A stretch of DNA of 64,000 nt from Pelotomaculum sp. (GCA_018435055.1 JAHDOA010000008.1:1-64000); one strand, 5' to 3'. Shown: positions 1-8,519, counted from the stretch's first letter. The notes: generated by a model from the sequence alone, not told the origin. Program-made: numbers and translations.

Positions 1-95
1 AATCCGCGCAGCAGCAACTGTCCTATAGGTAATCCCATTTTGTATTTGCCGGCGTTTCCAGCTAAACATACTGTCATTACTGGAGGATTGGCCAT
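1..95 (-). CDS. 5' end of an unrecognised protein (partial)
   Basis: Only the first 31 codons are in the window; the gene runs off the left edge. It starts at an ATG at position 95 with a good ribosome site (GAGGGGG) about nine bases upstream. The visible residues begin MANPPVMTVCLAGNAGKYKM. I do not recognise the family. It lies downstream, on the same strand, of a probable molybdenum-cofactor riboswitch with a terminator. If that call is right, the gene is likely to concern Mo/W cofactor synthesis, metal uptake or a Mo/W enzyme; that is inference from context only. Confidence 0.55.
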   Translation of the reverse strand, partial: MANPPVMTVCLAGNAGKYKMGLPIGQLLLRG

Positions 96-240
96 ATCTT
101 TTAACCCCCTCTGTATTGTTGATATTTAATATTGCTCTTGATTTGCCGATTACCTCACTTCCAGGTTTGCTTAGACAGTCCACCCCCTCATGATCATGAA
201 TCTCAAAAAATGGCTTGGACCACCCCCTTTAAACACCAAC

Positions 241-281
241 AAAAAAAGGACAAAGTCAAGCTCTTTAAGCTAGCTCTGTCC
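241..281 (-). terminator. Rho-independent terminator, expression platform of the upstream riboswitch
   Basis: On the minus strand an 8-bp stem (274-281 with 248-255, one G-U pair) with a further AGCT/AGCT pairing in the loop is followed directly by seven U residues (241-247). It lies just after the riboswitch-like aptamer and about 150 bases before the start codon at 95, the arrangement expected of a transcription-terminating riboswitch. Confidence 0.7.
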
Positions 282-385
282 CCCTTTCCGCAATGGGAGG
301 CACTGCAGTTTCCCACGGCACCCTGACGTCCAGGCAACCTTACATTCAAATTTAGGCTTGCATGGCTCGGAGAACTTTGGTATTT
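282..385 (-). promoter_or_regulatory. Probable molybdenum cofactor (Moco/Tuco) riboswitch aptamer
   Basis: Read on the minus strand, the segment contains CTCCGAGCC (364-372), then a GGTTGCC element, a small CCTGGACGTCAGG hairpin, and GTGGGAAAC followed by GCCTCCC. This order and these short conserved strings match my memory of the Moco RNA motif found upstream of Mo-enzyme, Mo-cofactor and Mo-transport genes. A U-tract terminator follows immediately. I could not define the closing P1 stem with certainty. The call rests on remembered consensus, not on a covariance search. Confidence 0.5.
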
Positions 386-763
386 TATTTTGAATACACC
401 AAAAAGAAAACGGCAAAGCCGCAATTTCCACCTCTTAGTAAGTCAAACGCCTTGCATGGTAACCATTTCAGTGGGCGACCGGCTTTCGCATAGTTTTGCC
501 AAAAACGTCTGCAAACCCAATATTTACATTTTATAATTAACTATTCAAAAAATTAACCACATACATTTGGATGTTGTTTAATTCTAATATTCGATAATAA
601 TGCAATATATCCTTCAAAAATAAAAAATAATTTATCAAAACAGATAAGACTTATTACAAATAACTATAGGTGCAAATCCCAATATATTACAATTGGACAG
701 TTATACGATTACGATTGGTCCAAATATTCTCTATATTTAGATTAATCGATATTATCACAACCT
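386..763. other. AT-rich intergenic region, no gene seen
   Basis: No supported gene lies between the riboswitch and the end of nadE. The stretch 440-500 is less AT-rich and has small hairpins on the minus strand (GCGA/TCGC, and the palindrome ATGGTTACCAT), which may be part of the leader. From 520 to 760 the sequence is AT-rich, and I see no terminator for nadE in it. Confidence 0.5.
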
Positions 764-2668
764 TTAAACAAATCCATTTATTTTTTTCTTAAGTTTAAGA
801 TAATTTTCAGTAAAATACACTGGATTCTGCGCTTCCCGGTGGTCAAATCCATAGGCCCTTCTGCTTACGGTCAGAACAGGCGGCGTCTGTATTCTTTTTG
901 CAACGCCCATGCCGAGGTAAAGCTTCCACCACTTTTCCAAATCCTCAATAAATACATCTGGTTCGGGGAAAAGCTTTTTCACCAGGCCTGGGCGGCAGCC
1001 AATCTTTTCTTCCAGACAGCCCGCGGCGTACCAGGTAAGGATTTCCTCAGGAGTCGACCTGTCCCATTGCTCCATAAACGCCCGGAAAAGATAATCATGG
1101 TAAGGATATACTAATGGATCCCCTTTCCCCTGATCAACATCCTGCTCAAAGGATAGTTCGGCGCTGGGGACAAGGTCTATGATCTCCCGGGGAATTACCT
1201 CCCGGCAGTATATACATTCATTAAGGAATACTGCCAAATCATAAACCTGGTGCTTCCATAAATCAGCCAGGGCCGCCAGAAAACCGGCCAGATCACCATA
1301 GAGCGTGCCATAACCGACCGTCATTTCACTCTTGTTGGCGTTGCAGGTAAACCCGCCGCCAAAGGCTGCCGCCGTACCGGCGAGAACTCTGGCCGAGCGG
1401 TCCCGGGCCTGGATATTTTCCTGCACAAACGAAGAAACAGACAGGTTGAACTGGCTGCCGTCCTTGGAGTTCTGAATCGGAGTCTCACCGATCTGCCTGA
1501 CGGTATACTCAAAGACTTCTTGGATGGGCATGATGGTATAAAGGCATCCCAGGTTGTGCGCCAGCCTGGCCGACAGGTCTTTTGTAGTCTTAGAACTATA
1601 TATGCTGGGCATGTTTACCAGCAGTAGACGCTCTGGCTCAAGTATTTTGTTGTAAAGGCAGGCGCTCACAGCCGAATCGATCCCGCCTGATACACCTATT
1701 ACTACTTTTTCTATGCCTGCCGCTTGCAAAAACTTGCCGATACCGTAGTGCAGAGATTTGTATATGCTGTCAATTCCGCCGTCGTCCAGTTCTCCAAGCG
1801 CCGGTTGGCTTCTAAAGATTCCGTCTTGTTCCATTTTTACAATCTTTAATTCCTCAACAAAGGCAGGGCAGCTGTCTATAACTTCACCAGACCTGTTGTA
1901 CACAGTACTGCAACCGTCAAAGGTGTATACAGTTTTACCGTTATTTTGGATCCCGACATTGTCGACATAGATTAAGGGAACTCCTGTTTGCGAAACTTGC
2001 CGGGAAAATATCCTGTGACGCTTGTTGTTCTTCCCCCTTGTATAAGGCGAGGTGGAAATATTGACAAACAGATCGACCTGGTCTTTCCAGTTTATCAATG
2101 ATACCGGCTTAACGGCATGGTCCTCGCTCCAGACGTCCTCGCCCAGGATGCAGCCTAATCTGATCTCATCTCCGTCTATCACTAGATCAACCGGGCTCAG
2201 CATTTCCTCCAACCCGCTCCCTATTTCCTCCGCCAGCCGGCGCAGGCTGTAAAAATGCCGTGTTTCATCGAATGCACGATAACTAGAGTTGAGCATCTTA
2301 ATCCGGAAAGGATACGGAAAATTATCTCCTCCACACAGCCTGCCGTTTTTCGCTATAAAAAAAGCATTGTACTTGCGCACCCTGCCGTTATCACCAGTTT
2401 TATTCCAGTCCACCCCAACATTGCCGAAAAGTACACATATTCCATCAGAAGCTTTCACAATTTTACGGCCGAGGTTCTCGCAATCCCTCAGAAAAGCTTG
2501 CTGTTCCCATATGTCACCAATCAGATACCCAGGCACAGCCATTTCCGGAAATATCACCATCTGCGCGTTTTTCGAGCGTGCTTCAGCGATCATGTCCAAC
2601 ATCTTCCTACTGTTCAAATCAGGCCTGCCGGCGATGACCTCCATTTGACCGATTGCTATTCTAAGCAA
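764..2668 (-). CDS. nadE: NAD+ synthetase, glutamine-dependent type, glutaminase Cys apparently lost
   Basis: The product (about 634 residues) makes NAD from deamido-NAD and ATP. The N-terminal half is a nitrilase-fold glutaminase domain (FPEMAVPGY holds the usual Glu; FRIKML the usual Lys). The C-terminal half is the synthetase with the pyrophosphatase loop SGGIDS. In most homologues the nucleophile sits in a Cys-Glu-Asp string; here it reads LGEDVW, with Gly at the Cys position and a Cys three residues earlier. Glutamine use is therefore doubtful and ammonia may be the donor. I chose TTG at 2668 because GGAGTGAGG lies five bases upstream; an ATG at 2770 would overlap the end of adhE. The gene follows adhE closely on the same strand. 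Confidence 0.88.
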   Translation of the reverse strand: MLRIAIGQMEVIAGRPDLNSRKMLDMIAEARSKNAQMVIFPEMAVPGYLIGDIWEQQAFLRDCENLGRKIVKASDGICVLFGNVGVDWNKTGDNGRVRKYNAFFIAKNGRLCGGDNFPYPFRIKMLNSSYRAFDETRHFYSLRRLAEEIGSGLEEMLSPVDLVIDGDEIRLGCILGEDVWSEDHAVKPVSLINWKDQVDLFVNISTSPYTRGKNNKRHRIFSRQVSQTGVPLIYVDNVGIQNNGKTVYTFDGCSTVYNRSGEVIDSCPAFVEELKIVKMEQDGIFRSQPALGELDDGGIDSIYKSLHYGIGKFLQAAGIEKVVIGVSGGIDSAVSACLYNKILEPERLLLVNMPSIYSSKTTKDLSARLAHNLGCLYTIMPIQEVFEYTVRQIGETPIQNSKDGSQFNLSVSSFVQENIQARDRSARVLAGTAAAFGGGFTCNANKSEMTVGYGTLYGDLAGFLAALADLWKHQVYDLAVFLNECIYCREVIPREIIDLVPSAELSFEQDVDQGKGDPLVYPYHDYLFRAFMEQWDRSTPEEILTWYAAGCLEEKIGCRPGLVKKLFPEPDVFIEDLEKWWKLYLGMGVAKRIQTPPVLTVSRRAYGFDHREAQNPVYFTENYLKLKKKINGFV

Positions 2669-2766
2669 GAATGCCTCACTCCAATTGCTATAAATCTTCT
2701 GTTGAACATTAAAATTATACACCAAAGATAATTCAAATGGTAGTGGGCCGGACAGATAGCGATTTT

Positions 2767-5448
2767 TCACTGCAGCGTACTGACGATAGGAGTTGTACCA
2801 GGTTGAATTCCTATTGTTGAATACACAGTTTCATCTTCCACTACAACTTTATCCCCGGTATACGATTTACGCAGGATCTCCTCCAGCTCGCTGATCAAAG
2901 GCAGGCGCGGGTTGGTGGTTGTGGTCTGATCTGCAAAGACCTTTTCCGCTAGTTCCGGGATCTTGGACATAAATTCTTCCCGGTCTATACCCAGCTCGGC
3001 AAAGGTGGCCGGTATCCCCAGGGACCGGCTTAAACCGGAGACCGCCTCGATCAGGCTGTGTACACCCTCTTCCTGTGTCGCGGCGGGCAGGCCCAGGTGG
3101 GCGGCAATCTGCCGGTATTTTTCCGGCGCGATGTATTGCTCGTATTTCGGAAAAGAAACAAACTTGCTGGGCAATCCGGCGTTGTACTCTATAACATAAG
3201 GCAGCAGTACGGCATTTGCCCGCCCGTGGGTGACGGCGAACTCTCCCCCCACTTTGTGGGCCAGGGCATGGTTGATACCCAGAAAAGCGTTGGTAAAGGC
3301 CATCCCGGCTATAGCGGAAGCATTATGCATCTTTTCGCGGGCTGTCTGATCTTTTTCGCGCCAGGAAAGCGGCAGGTGGCTAAAAACCAGCTCAATAGCC
3401 TTTAAGCAAAGGGCGTCTGTGTAATCAGAGGCCATCACTGAAACATAAGCCTCTATGCCGTGCGCCAGCACGTCCATGCCGGTGTCGGCCGCCAGGCTGC
3501 GGGGGAGTGTCTCCACAAAGTCCGGGTCGATGATGGCCACGTCCGGCGTCAGTTCATAGTCCGCCAGTGGGTATTTGATATCTTTCCCCCTGTCGGTTAT
3601 TACCGCGAAGGCTGTTACCTCGGAGCCGCTCCCGCTGGTAGTGGGTATGGCCACCAGCTTGGCCCGGCGGCCCAATTTGGGGAATTTATAAGTGCGCTTG
3701 CGAATATCCAGAAACTTGAGCCGCAAAAACTCAAACTCTACCTCAGGATGTTCATAAAAAAGCCACATCCCCTTGGCCGTGTCTATGGCGGAACCGCCGC
3801 CCAGAGCGATAATGGTGTCCGGCTGAAAAGTGTTCATTAATTTGAGTCCTTTTGTCACCAGGGCCAGGGAAGGGTCTGGCACAACTTCACTGAACACCTC
3901 TATTGCCGGCCTGTTTTCCCTCCTGGCCAGATGGTATTTGATCTTATCCAGGTACCCCAGTTCAACCATTGATTTGTCTGTCACGACCAGCGCCTTCTCG
4001 ATCCCGGGCATCTTGGCCAGATACCGGATGGAGCCTCTCTCAAAATAAATTCTTTCCGGCACCCTGAACCACTGCATGTTCACCTGCCTCCTGGCCACCC
4101 TTTTAATATTGAGCAGGTTGACGGCGCTGACATTGGCCGTGGTGGCGTTTCTGCCGTAGGAGCCGCAGCCCAGGGTGAGCGAAGGCATATTGGTGTTGTA
4201 AATATCACCGATGGCGCCGTGGGTGGAAGGCGCGTTGACGATAATCCGGCCGGCCATAACCCTGCGGGCAAACTCGTCTACCAGCCTTTCATCAGCCGTA
4301 TGGATCACCGCCGAGTGCCCCATCCCGCCGTACTCCACCATTTTTTCGCACAATTTGATGCCTTCACCCGGATTGTCCGCCAGATAATAGGCTAAAACCG
4401 GGCTCAGCTTTTCCCTCGACAGCGGGTAATCCGGACCTACTCCGTCCTGCCTGGCTATGAGTATTTTGGTCCCCGCCGGCGCCGCAAAACCGGCCATTTG
4501 GGCAATCGCGCCTGCTGTCTTGCCCACTATTTCCGGGTTCAAGGAACAGGTCTTTCCGCAAGTGGCGAACTGTTCCAGCAATTCCGCTTCATTTTTATTC
4601 AGAAAATAGCAGCCGTTCTCAACCAATAGGGACTCTACTTCTCCGGCCACATCCCTGTCCACAATTAAACCCTGCTCCGAGGCGCAGATCATACCGTTAT
4701 CAAAAGTCTTGCTCAGGATCAGGTCCGTAACCGCCCGGCCCAGGTTGGCGGACTTCTCAATATAACATGGTACGTTGCCCGGCCCCACACCAAGGGCGGG
4801 CTTGCCGCAGCTATAAGCGGACCGGACCATGCCCGCCCCCCCCGTAGCCAGGATGAGAGATACTCCCGGGTGGGCCATCAATAGTTTTGTTGCTTCAATA
4901 GAAGTTTGTTCAATCCAGCTGATGCAGTTTTCAGGCGCGCCGGCTTTTGTCGCCGCGTCCAGCATTATTTTGGCCGCCGCAGCGCTGCACCGCTGCGCTC
5001 CCGGATGGAAGCTGAAGATAATCGGGTTCCTTGTTTTTATAGAAATCAGGGACTTGAACATAGTGGTTGAAGTGGGGTTGGTCACCGGTGTAATCCCTGC
5101 TATTACTCCGACTGGTTCCGCCACCTCTTCGTATTCATCTTCCTCGTCAACCTTAATAGTCCCTACGGTCTTGTTGTACTTGATACTGTGGTAAACATAG
5201 TCCGTGGCAAAAATATTCTTCACAATTTTATCTTCGTAAACTCCCCGGCCTGTTTCTTCTATAGCCATCCCGGCCAGATCCATGTGCCGGTCAAGTCCGG
5301 CCAGGGCCATGGCCTTGACGATCCTGTCCACATCTTTCTGACCCATTTCCATAAATTTATGCAAAGCCCCCTGGGCTTTTGCCGCCAGGTTATCGATAAT
5401 ATCCCTGCTGCCATTTTCGGTATTTTTCTCCATATCCTGTGTCAACAA
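2767..5448 (-). CDS. adhE: Bifunctional acetaldehyde-CoA/alcohol dehydrogenase
   Basis: About 893 residues. The N-terminal half is a CoA-acylating aldehyde dehydrogenase: the segment around AVEETGRG-like IEETGRGVYEDK and the catalytic Cys in GMICASEQ are present. The C-terminal half is an iron-dependent alcohol dehydrogenase with GGGSAIDTAKG for NAD binding and metal-ligand His residues in HGIEAY, INHALAHKVGG and THGRAN. It converts acetyl-CoA to ethanol or the reverse, cycling NADH. The start is uncertain: TTG at 5448 has AGGAG eight bases upstream; the longest frame begins at another TTG (5496) with no clear ribosome site. nadE follows within 100 bases. Confidence 0.93.
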   Translation of the reverse strand: MLTQDMEKNTENGSRDIIDNLAAKAQGALHKFMEMGQKDVDRIVKAMALAGLDRHMDLAGMAIEETGRGVYEDKIVKNIFATDYVYHSIKYNKTVGTIKVDEEDEYEEVAEPVGVIAGITPVTNPTSTTMFKSLISIKTRNPIIFSFHPGAQRCSAAAAKIMLDAATKAGAPENCISWIEQTSIEATKLLMAHPGVSLILATGGAGMVRSAYSCGKPALGVGPGNVPCYIEKSANLGRAVTDLILSKTFDNGMICASEQGLIVDRDVAGEVESLLVENGCYFLNKNEAELLEQFATCGKTCSLNPEIVGKTAGAIAQMAGFAAPAGTKILIARQDGVGPDYPLSREKLSPVLAYYLADNPGEGIKLCEKMVEYGGMGHSAVIHTADERLVDEFARRVMAGRIIVNAPSTHGAIGDIYNTNMPSLTLGCGSYGRNATTANVSAVNLLNIKRVARRQVNMQWFRVPERIYFERGSIRYLAKMPGIEKALVVTDKSMVELGYLDKIKYHLARRENRPAIEVFSEVVPDPSLALVTKGLKLMNTFQPDTIIALGGGSAIDTAKGMWLFYEHPEVEFEFLRLKFLDIRKRTYKFPKLGRRAKLVAIPTTSGSGSEVTAFAVITDRGKDIKYPLADYELTPDVAIIDPDFVETLPRSLAADTGMDVLAHGIEAYVSVMASDYTDALCLKAIELVFSHLPLSWREKDQTAREKMHNASAIAGMAFTNAFLGINHALAHKVGGEFAVTHGRANAVLLPYVIEYNAGLPSKFVSFPKYEQYIAPEKYRQIAAHLGLPAATQEEGVHSLIEAVSGLSRSLGIPATFAELGIDREEFMSKIPELAEKVFADQTTTTNPRLPLISELEEILRKSYTGDKVVVEDETVYSTIGIQPGTTPIVSTLQ

Positions 5449-5523
5449 TATCACATCTCCTAAAAAGTCTATTTGTCTAGGAAGTATCTCCGCCAAAACT
5501 GTTAATATTCCACTAATGACAAC

Positions 5524-5546
5524 AAAAAACCAGGTCCGTGACCTGG
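5524..5546 (-). terminator. Terminator of the ECF sigma/anti-sigma operon
   Basis: The minus-strand hairpin CCAGGTCACGGACCTGG (5530-5546) is followed by six U residues (5524-5529). It lies seven bases past the anti-sigma stop codon and separates that operon from adhE. Confidence 0.85.
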
Positions 5547-5552
5547 CGCTGA

Positions 5553-6686
5553 TTACTTAACTGATTCCGAAATTTTTATTATTTCTTCTGCCGGCAGATC
5601 CCCGGATACTGAGAAGGCCCAATCACCCTGACGCCATCTCAGCGTTGTGATGGCAGCTGAAACATGATCACCCGGTTCCGGCCTGCTTTCCTCGATAAAT
5701 CCCTGGCAACCATTAATATTAATATTGGCAACCTGTGCCGGCTTTTTAACAAATGCAGAATCATCTGCTATTGGCCGGCTCTGGCTTACTGTAAAATAAT
5801 TGGCGCCGGTCCGGTAGTCTTGAGTAATTACATCTGCAAGCCTGGTTATATTTACAAGTACGGATCCCGGGGGCAGGTAATCCGGTTTCGCCGGTATAAA
5901 ATCAACATGACGGGGAGCAGCTTCCAGTGTCCCATCATTGGCATCGTCCATGCTCCCACTCATCCCGGGGTCGGCAAATGTAGTAAAAGCAGTTTTTTGT
6001 TCCTCCGCCGGCTGTGATTCATTTAATCCCTCCGGGGCAGTTTCACCTGCAGGCGCCGATGGCTGGCCCCGCAAAATCCCAGACGTATCTCCGGGTTGCC
6101 CTTGCGCCGGCCCCATTAATGTGATTTCCGGCGCCCTTACCGTATTGTCTTGTTCCTTTCTCATTTGCTCATCAGGATTCCCGGCCGTATCAGTTTGCGT
6201 GACCTGTGTTTCTTTTAAACGGTCCTCTTTTTCCTGCACAGAGGCGCCTGTATTATCTACCGTCGGCGGCGCGGCGCTGTCACTGTATTTTCCGCCATCC
6301 TTTTCAGATATAGCAACTTTCTGCAGGTTAGCCGGGTTAAAATAATTATTGTAGGCGCCAAAACCCGCAGCCAGGACCATAAAGAGCAAGGCCGCCGCTA
6401 CTGCCGGTGTTTTCAGCAATATTGACAGGCGTGAGCGCAAGGTGTTACTTTTCCGTTGAGGTAAGATTTCCTCAATGCGTTCACTGAGGCGGCGGGGCAC
6501 ATCTATATCGGCAACCATTTCACAAATAACCTGCCTCAGAGCATTATCCGCATTTTCTAGACTATGGTATTCACTCCGGCAGGATGCGCATACTTCCAGG
6601 TGACGCTTTACTTTTCCCTCTTTGTTTTTAGATAAAGTTTTACTCAAAAAATCATTCAACATTTGCATCATATTATCGCAACTCAT
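5553..6686 (-). CDS. Anti-sigma factor, zinc-binding type, membrane protein
   Basis: 377 residues. The N-terminus has the zinc-finger anti-sigma motif HLEVCASC (about residues 29-36), followed by a cytoplasmic helix region. One membrane segment (around LLFMVLAAGFGAY) comes near residue 100, then a low-complexity Pro/Gln/Glu-rich linker and an extracellular C-terminal domain. It lies 44 bases downstream of an ECF sigma gene in the same operon. By family knowledge it should hold that sigma factor at the membrane until a surface signal releases it. The signal is unknown, and the outer domain was not recognised with certainty. Confidence 0.85.
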   Translation of the reverse strand: MSCDNMMQMLNDFLSKTLSKNKEGKVKRHLEVCASCRSEYHSLENADNALRQVICEMVADIDVPRRLSERIEEILPQRKSNTLRSRLSILLKTPAVAAALLFMVLAAGFGAYNNYFNPANLQKVAISEKDGGKYSDSAAPPTVDNTGASVQEKEDRLKETQVTQTDTAGNPDEQMRKEQDNTVRAPEITLMGPAQGQPGDTSGILRGQPSAPAGETAPEGLNESQPAEEQKTAFTTFADPGMSGSMDDANDGTLEAAPRHVDFIPAKPDYLPPGSVLVNITRLADVITQDYRTGANYFTVSQSRPIADDSAFVKKPAQVANININGCQGFIEESRPEPGDHVSAAITTLRWRQGDWAFSVSGDLPAEEIIKISESVK

Positions 6687-6730
6687 ATTCCCGTCCTCTT
6701 TTCATCTGATCTGCGGAAGCTGTATTCCCT

Positions 6731-7258
6731 CTAAAGAGGTTTTACTGTCAAGCTCCTTCTGATCATATTTCTTGCTGAATTCAACCTTGACTTTACTGTA
6801 CCGACAGGAACACCCAGTATATCCGCCACTTTTTGCACCCCAAAATCCATCCCGTAATACAGGGTGAGGACCAGGCGGTGCTCTGGTCTAAGACCCAGAA
6901 TGATTTCTCTTAAATCAAGCCTGCTTTCTATCCCATAGGAATCTTCACTGCCATTTTTTAAGTACAATGACATTTTTTTTATCGCTTCATTCTCCCGGTT
7001 AAGTTTTCGCAGCCTGTCGTAACACCTGTTGACAACAATCCTGTAAAGCCAGGTCTTAAAGGAAGATTCCATCCTGAATGATTTAATTTTGCGGTAACAG
7101 GTCAAAAAAGATTCTTGGACCACGTCTTCCACCTCATCGCGGTCGCGCAGAACCATGAACGCGGTACGATACGCGTCCGCTGAATATTTTCGGACCAGTT
7201 GGGAAAAAGCTTCATTGTCGCCCGACTGGGACAACAAGATTAGATTTTCATCAGACAA
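6731..7258 (-). CDS. ECF-type RNA polymerase sigma factor (SigW/RpoE group)
   Basis: 175 residues, normal for ECF sigma factors. Region 2 is visible as DVVQESFLTCYRKIKSFR with the -10 recognition helix SFKTWLYRIVVNRC. Region 4 is the C-terminal helix-turn-helix ending GVPVGTVKSRLNSAR. The start is TTG at 7258 with GGTGAG five bases upstream. The next gene is its zinc anti-sigma factor. A matching ECF promoter lies 48-76 bases upstream, so it probably activates its own operon. Confidence 0.92.
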   Translation of the reverse strand: MSDENLILLSQSGDNEAFSQLVRKYSADAYRTAFMVLRDRDEVEDVVQESFLTCYRKIKSFRMESSFKTWLYRIVVNRCYDRLRKLNRENEAIKKMSLYLKNGSEDSYGIESRLDLREIILGLRPEHRLVLTLYYGMDFGVQKVADILGVPVGTVKSRLNSARNMIRRSLTVKPL

Positions 7259-7305
7259 AATTACTCACCCGGTGTTTTAGTCTCGCTGGAAAGGCCTTCA
7301 TAAAC

Positions 7306-7334
7306 TTAGACGGCAGCTGTCCCGTAGCGGTTCA
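7306..7334 (-). promoter_or_regulatory. ECF-type promoter of the sigma/anti-sigma operon
   Basis: On the minus strand TGAACC (7329-7334) and CGTCTAA (7306-7312) are separated by 16 bases. This fits the AAC / CGTC pattern typical of ECF sigma promoters and lies 48 bases upstream of the sigma start codon. Autoregulation by the sigma factor is inferred. Confidence 0.7.
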
Positions 7335-7404
7335 CATGTGGATCAACCTGGCTATTGACACGGCAATCCCCAAAATGACATAATAAAGATGGAAATAAAT
7401 ACCT

Positions 7405-7502
7405 GGGGAGAGTGTCGGGAACACAGCGCGGTCCGGAACCCGCTATACGGTTCGACTCCGTGTCTCCCCAAAGAAAGGAAGCCCTGGCTTTTAGCTGGGG
7501 CT
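7405..7502 (+). ncRNA. Compact tRNA-like cloverleaf (66 nt) followed by a hairpin
   Basis: Positions 7405-7470 fold on paper as a cloverleaf. There is a perfect 7-bp acceptor stem (7405-7411 with 7463-7469), a 4-bp arm with a 5-nt loop (7412-7424), an arm with a bulged C and a 7-nt loop TCCGGAA (7425-7444), and a T-like arm with loop TTCGACT (7447-7461). The loop would place CGG as anticodon, but base 33 is C rather than U, there is no GG in the D loop, and 66 nt is shorter than any normal tRNA. A 9-bp hairpin (7480-7502) follows with only a weak T tract. It may be a tRNA-like RNA, a decayed tRNA or a leader structure. Confidence 0.4.
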
Positions 7503-7810
7503 CTCCGTATTTTCCGGCAGATAACAGCCATGGGCTGCGCGCCACACATTCATTTCATTATATCTTATAGTACCGCAAAAAAAAACATAATTCGCAGCGG
7601 GTCCCCGGTTGAAAGCAATACGGGTTTTCAATGTAAGATATTAACAATGCCTTAAAATAACTCTTTTGTGTCAAAGCAGCTGAAAAGACCATATTTTGTA
7701 TTATAAAAATTGTAAATAACTACTGCGTTTTGAAAGGGGGAATAGGGTTAATTCCAGGGGTTTTTGAATGGGACTTCCCCGTTCAATGACAACGAAAGGG
7801 GGGGTTTTTT

Positions 7811-8101
7811 TTGCACTGGCGGCTGTTTTTTTCCGCTCTGGGTATAGTTTTCTTATCAGAGATGGGGGATAAAACCCAGATCACCACTATGCTGTTGGCC
7901 GGCACAAAGCCGCTATATGTTTTTTATGTCGCGCTTGGTTCAGCTATGGCTTTAATAACTGCGTCCTTTATTGAAGTAATGATCGGGGCGCACTTTCTTG
8001 CCAAACACATAAAACCCGTTACAATCAAAATTATTTCAGGGGCAGCCTTTACCCTCATGGGTCTTCTACTGATTACTGGTGTAATCGGCAACGATTTCTA
8101 A
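7811..8101 (+). CDS. UPF0016/GDT1-family cation exporter, first half-size subunit
   Basis: 96 residues with about three membrane helices and one copy of the family signature E-x-G-D-K-T (SEMGDKTQ, residues 17-24). Full-length GDT1/MntX-type exporters carry two such motifs in one chain; here the second is encoded by the next gene. Together they probably form a heteromeric Mn2+ (or Ca2+) exporter in the cytoplasmic membrane. The start is TTG at 7811 after a long purine ribosome site (AAAGGGGGGG). The next gene starts 24 bases after the stop. Confidence 0.85.
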   Translation: MHWRLFFSALGIVFLSEMGDKTQITTMLLAGTKPLYVFYVALGSAMALITASFIEVMIGAHFLAKHIKPVTIKIISGAAFTLMGLLLITGVIGNDF

Positions 8102-8124
8102 TTTCCGCAAGGGAGATCTACCTA

Positions 8125-8493
8125 ATGCTTAGTATGGAATTGCTAACATGGATTACCACCTACACGCTGATCATTCTGTGTGAACTGGGAGACAAAACCC
8201 AGTTGGCGGTGCTGCTGCTGGCCAGCAACAACCCCACCAGGCGCTGGTTGATCATGGCCGCCAGCGCTATAGCGCTAACGGCATGTGTCCTGCTGGAGGT
8301 TACCGCAGGCGCATTAATTGCCAGGTATATTAGTCCGGGTATGATCAACCAGGGAACAGGCGTAATTTTCTTGTTGATTGGGGTGATTACCCTGGCCGGA
8401 CAGGCGGGCGCCAACCGCAAGGCGCGCATTGAGAAAACCAGCACACGGCAGGAAGATTTATCTATATTAAAATCTTGTGAAAAGAAGGTTTAA
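8125..8493 (+). CDS. UPF0016/GDT1-family cation exporter, second half-size subunit
   Basis: 122 residues with three hydrophobic helices and the signature CELGDKTQ, the second half of a GDT1-type exporter. A charged tail of about 30 residues follows the last helix. The start ATG at 8125 has GGGAG nine bases upstream. A terminator overlaps the stop codon, so the two genes form a complete two-gene transcript. The family is known for Mn2+ export, and yybP-ykoY riboswitches often control it. The riboswitch next door is on the opposite strand (see 8546-8648). Confidence 0.85.
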   Translation: MLSMELLTWITTYTLIILCELGDKTQLAVLLLASNNPTRRWLIMAASAIALTACVLLEVTAGALIARYISPGMINQGTGVIFLLIGVITLAGQAGANRKARIEKTSTRQEDLSILKSCEKKV

Positions 8494-8507
8494 ATACCTT
8501 CTTTTTT
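8483..8507 (+). terminator. Terminator after the UPF0016 pair
   Basis: AAGAAGGT (8483-8490) pairs with ACCTTCTT (8495-8502) and is followed by T residues. The loop contains the stop codon of the second exporter gene. Confidence 0.8.
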
Positions 8508-8519
8508 GCCGGGCTAAGC

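Noticed and set aside
440-505. c-di-GMP-I riboswitch-like strings (GGCAAA, GCGAAAGCCGG) on the minus strand
   Set aside because: The arrangement is too short and the conserved core of the motif cannot be completed.
7715-7811. Possible second yybP-ykoY riboswitch directly upstream of the UPF0016 genes on the plus strand (AAAGGGGGAATAG)
   Set aside because: Only a short purine-rich start is similar. The rest of the consensus is missing and the segment is too short.
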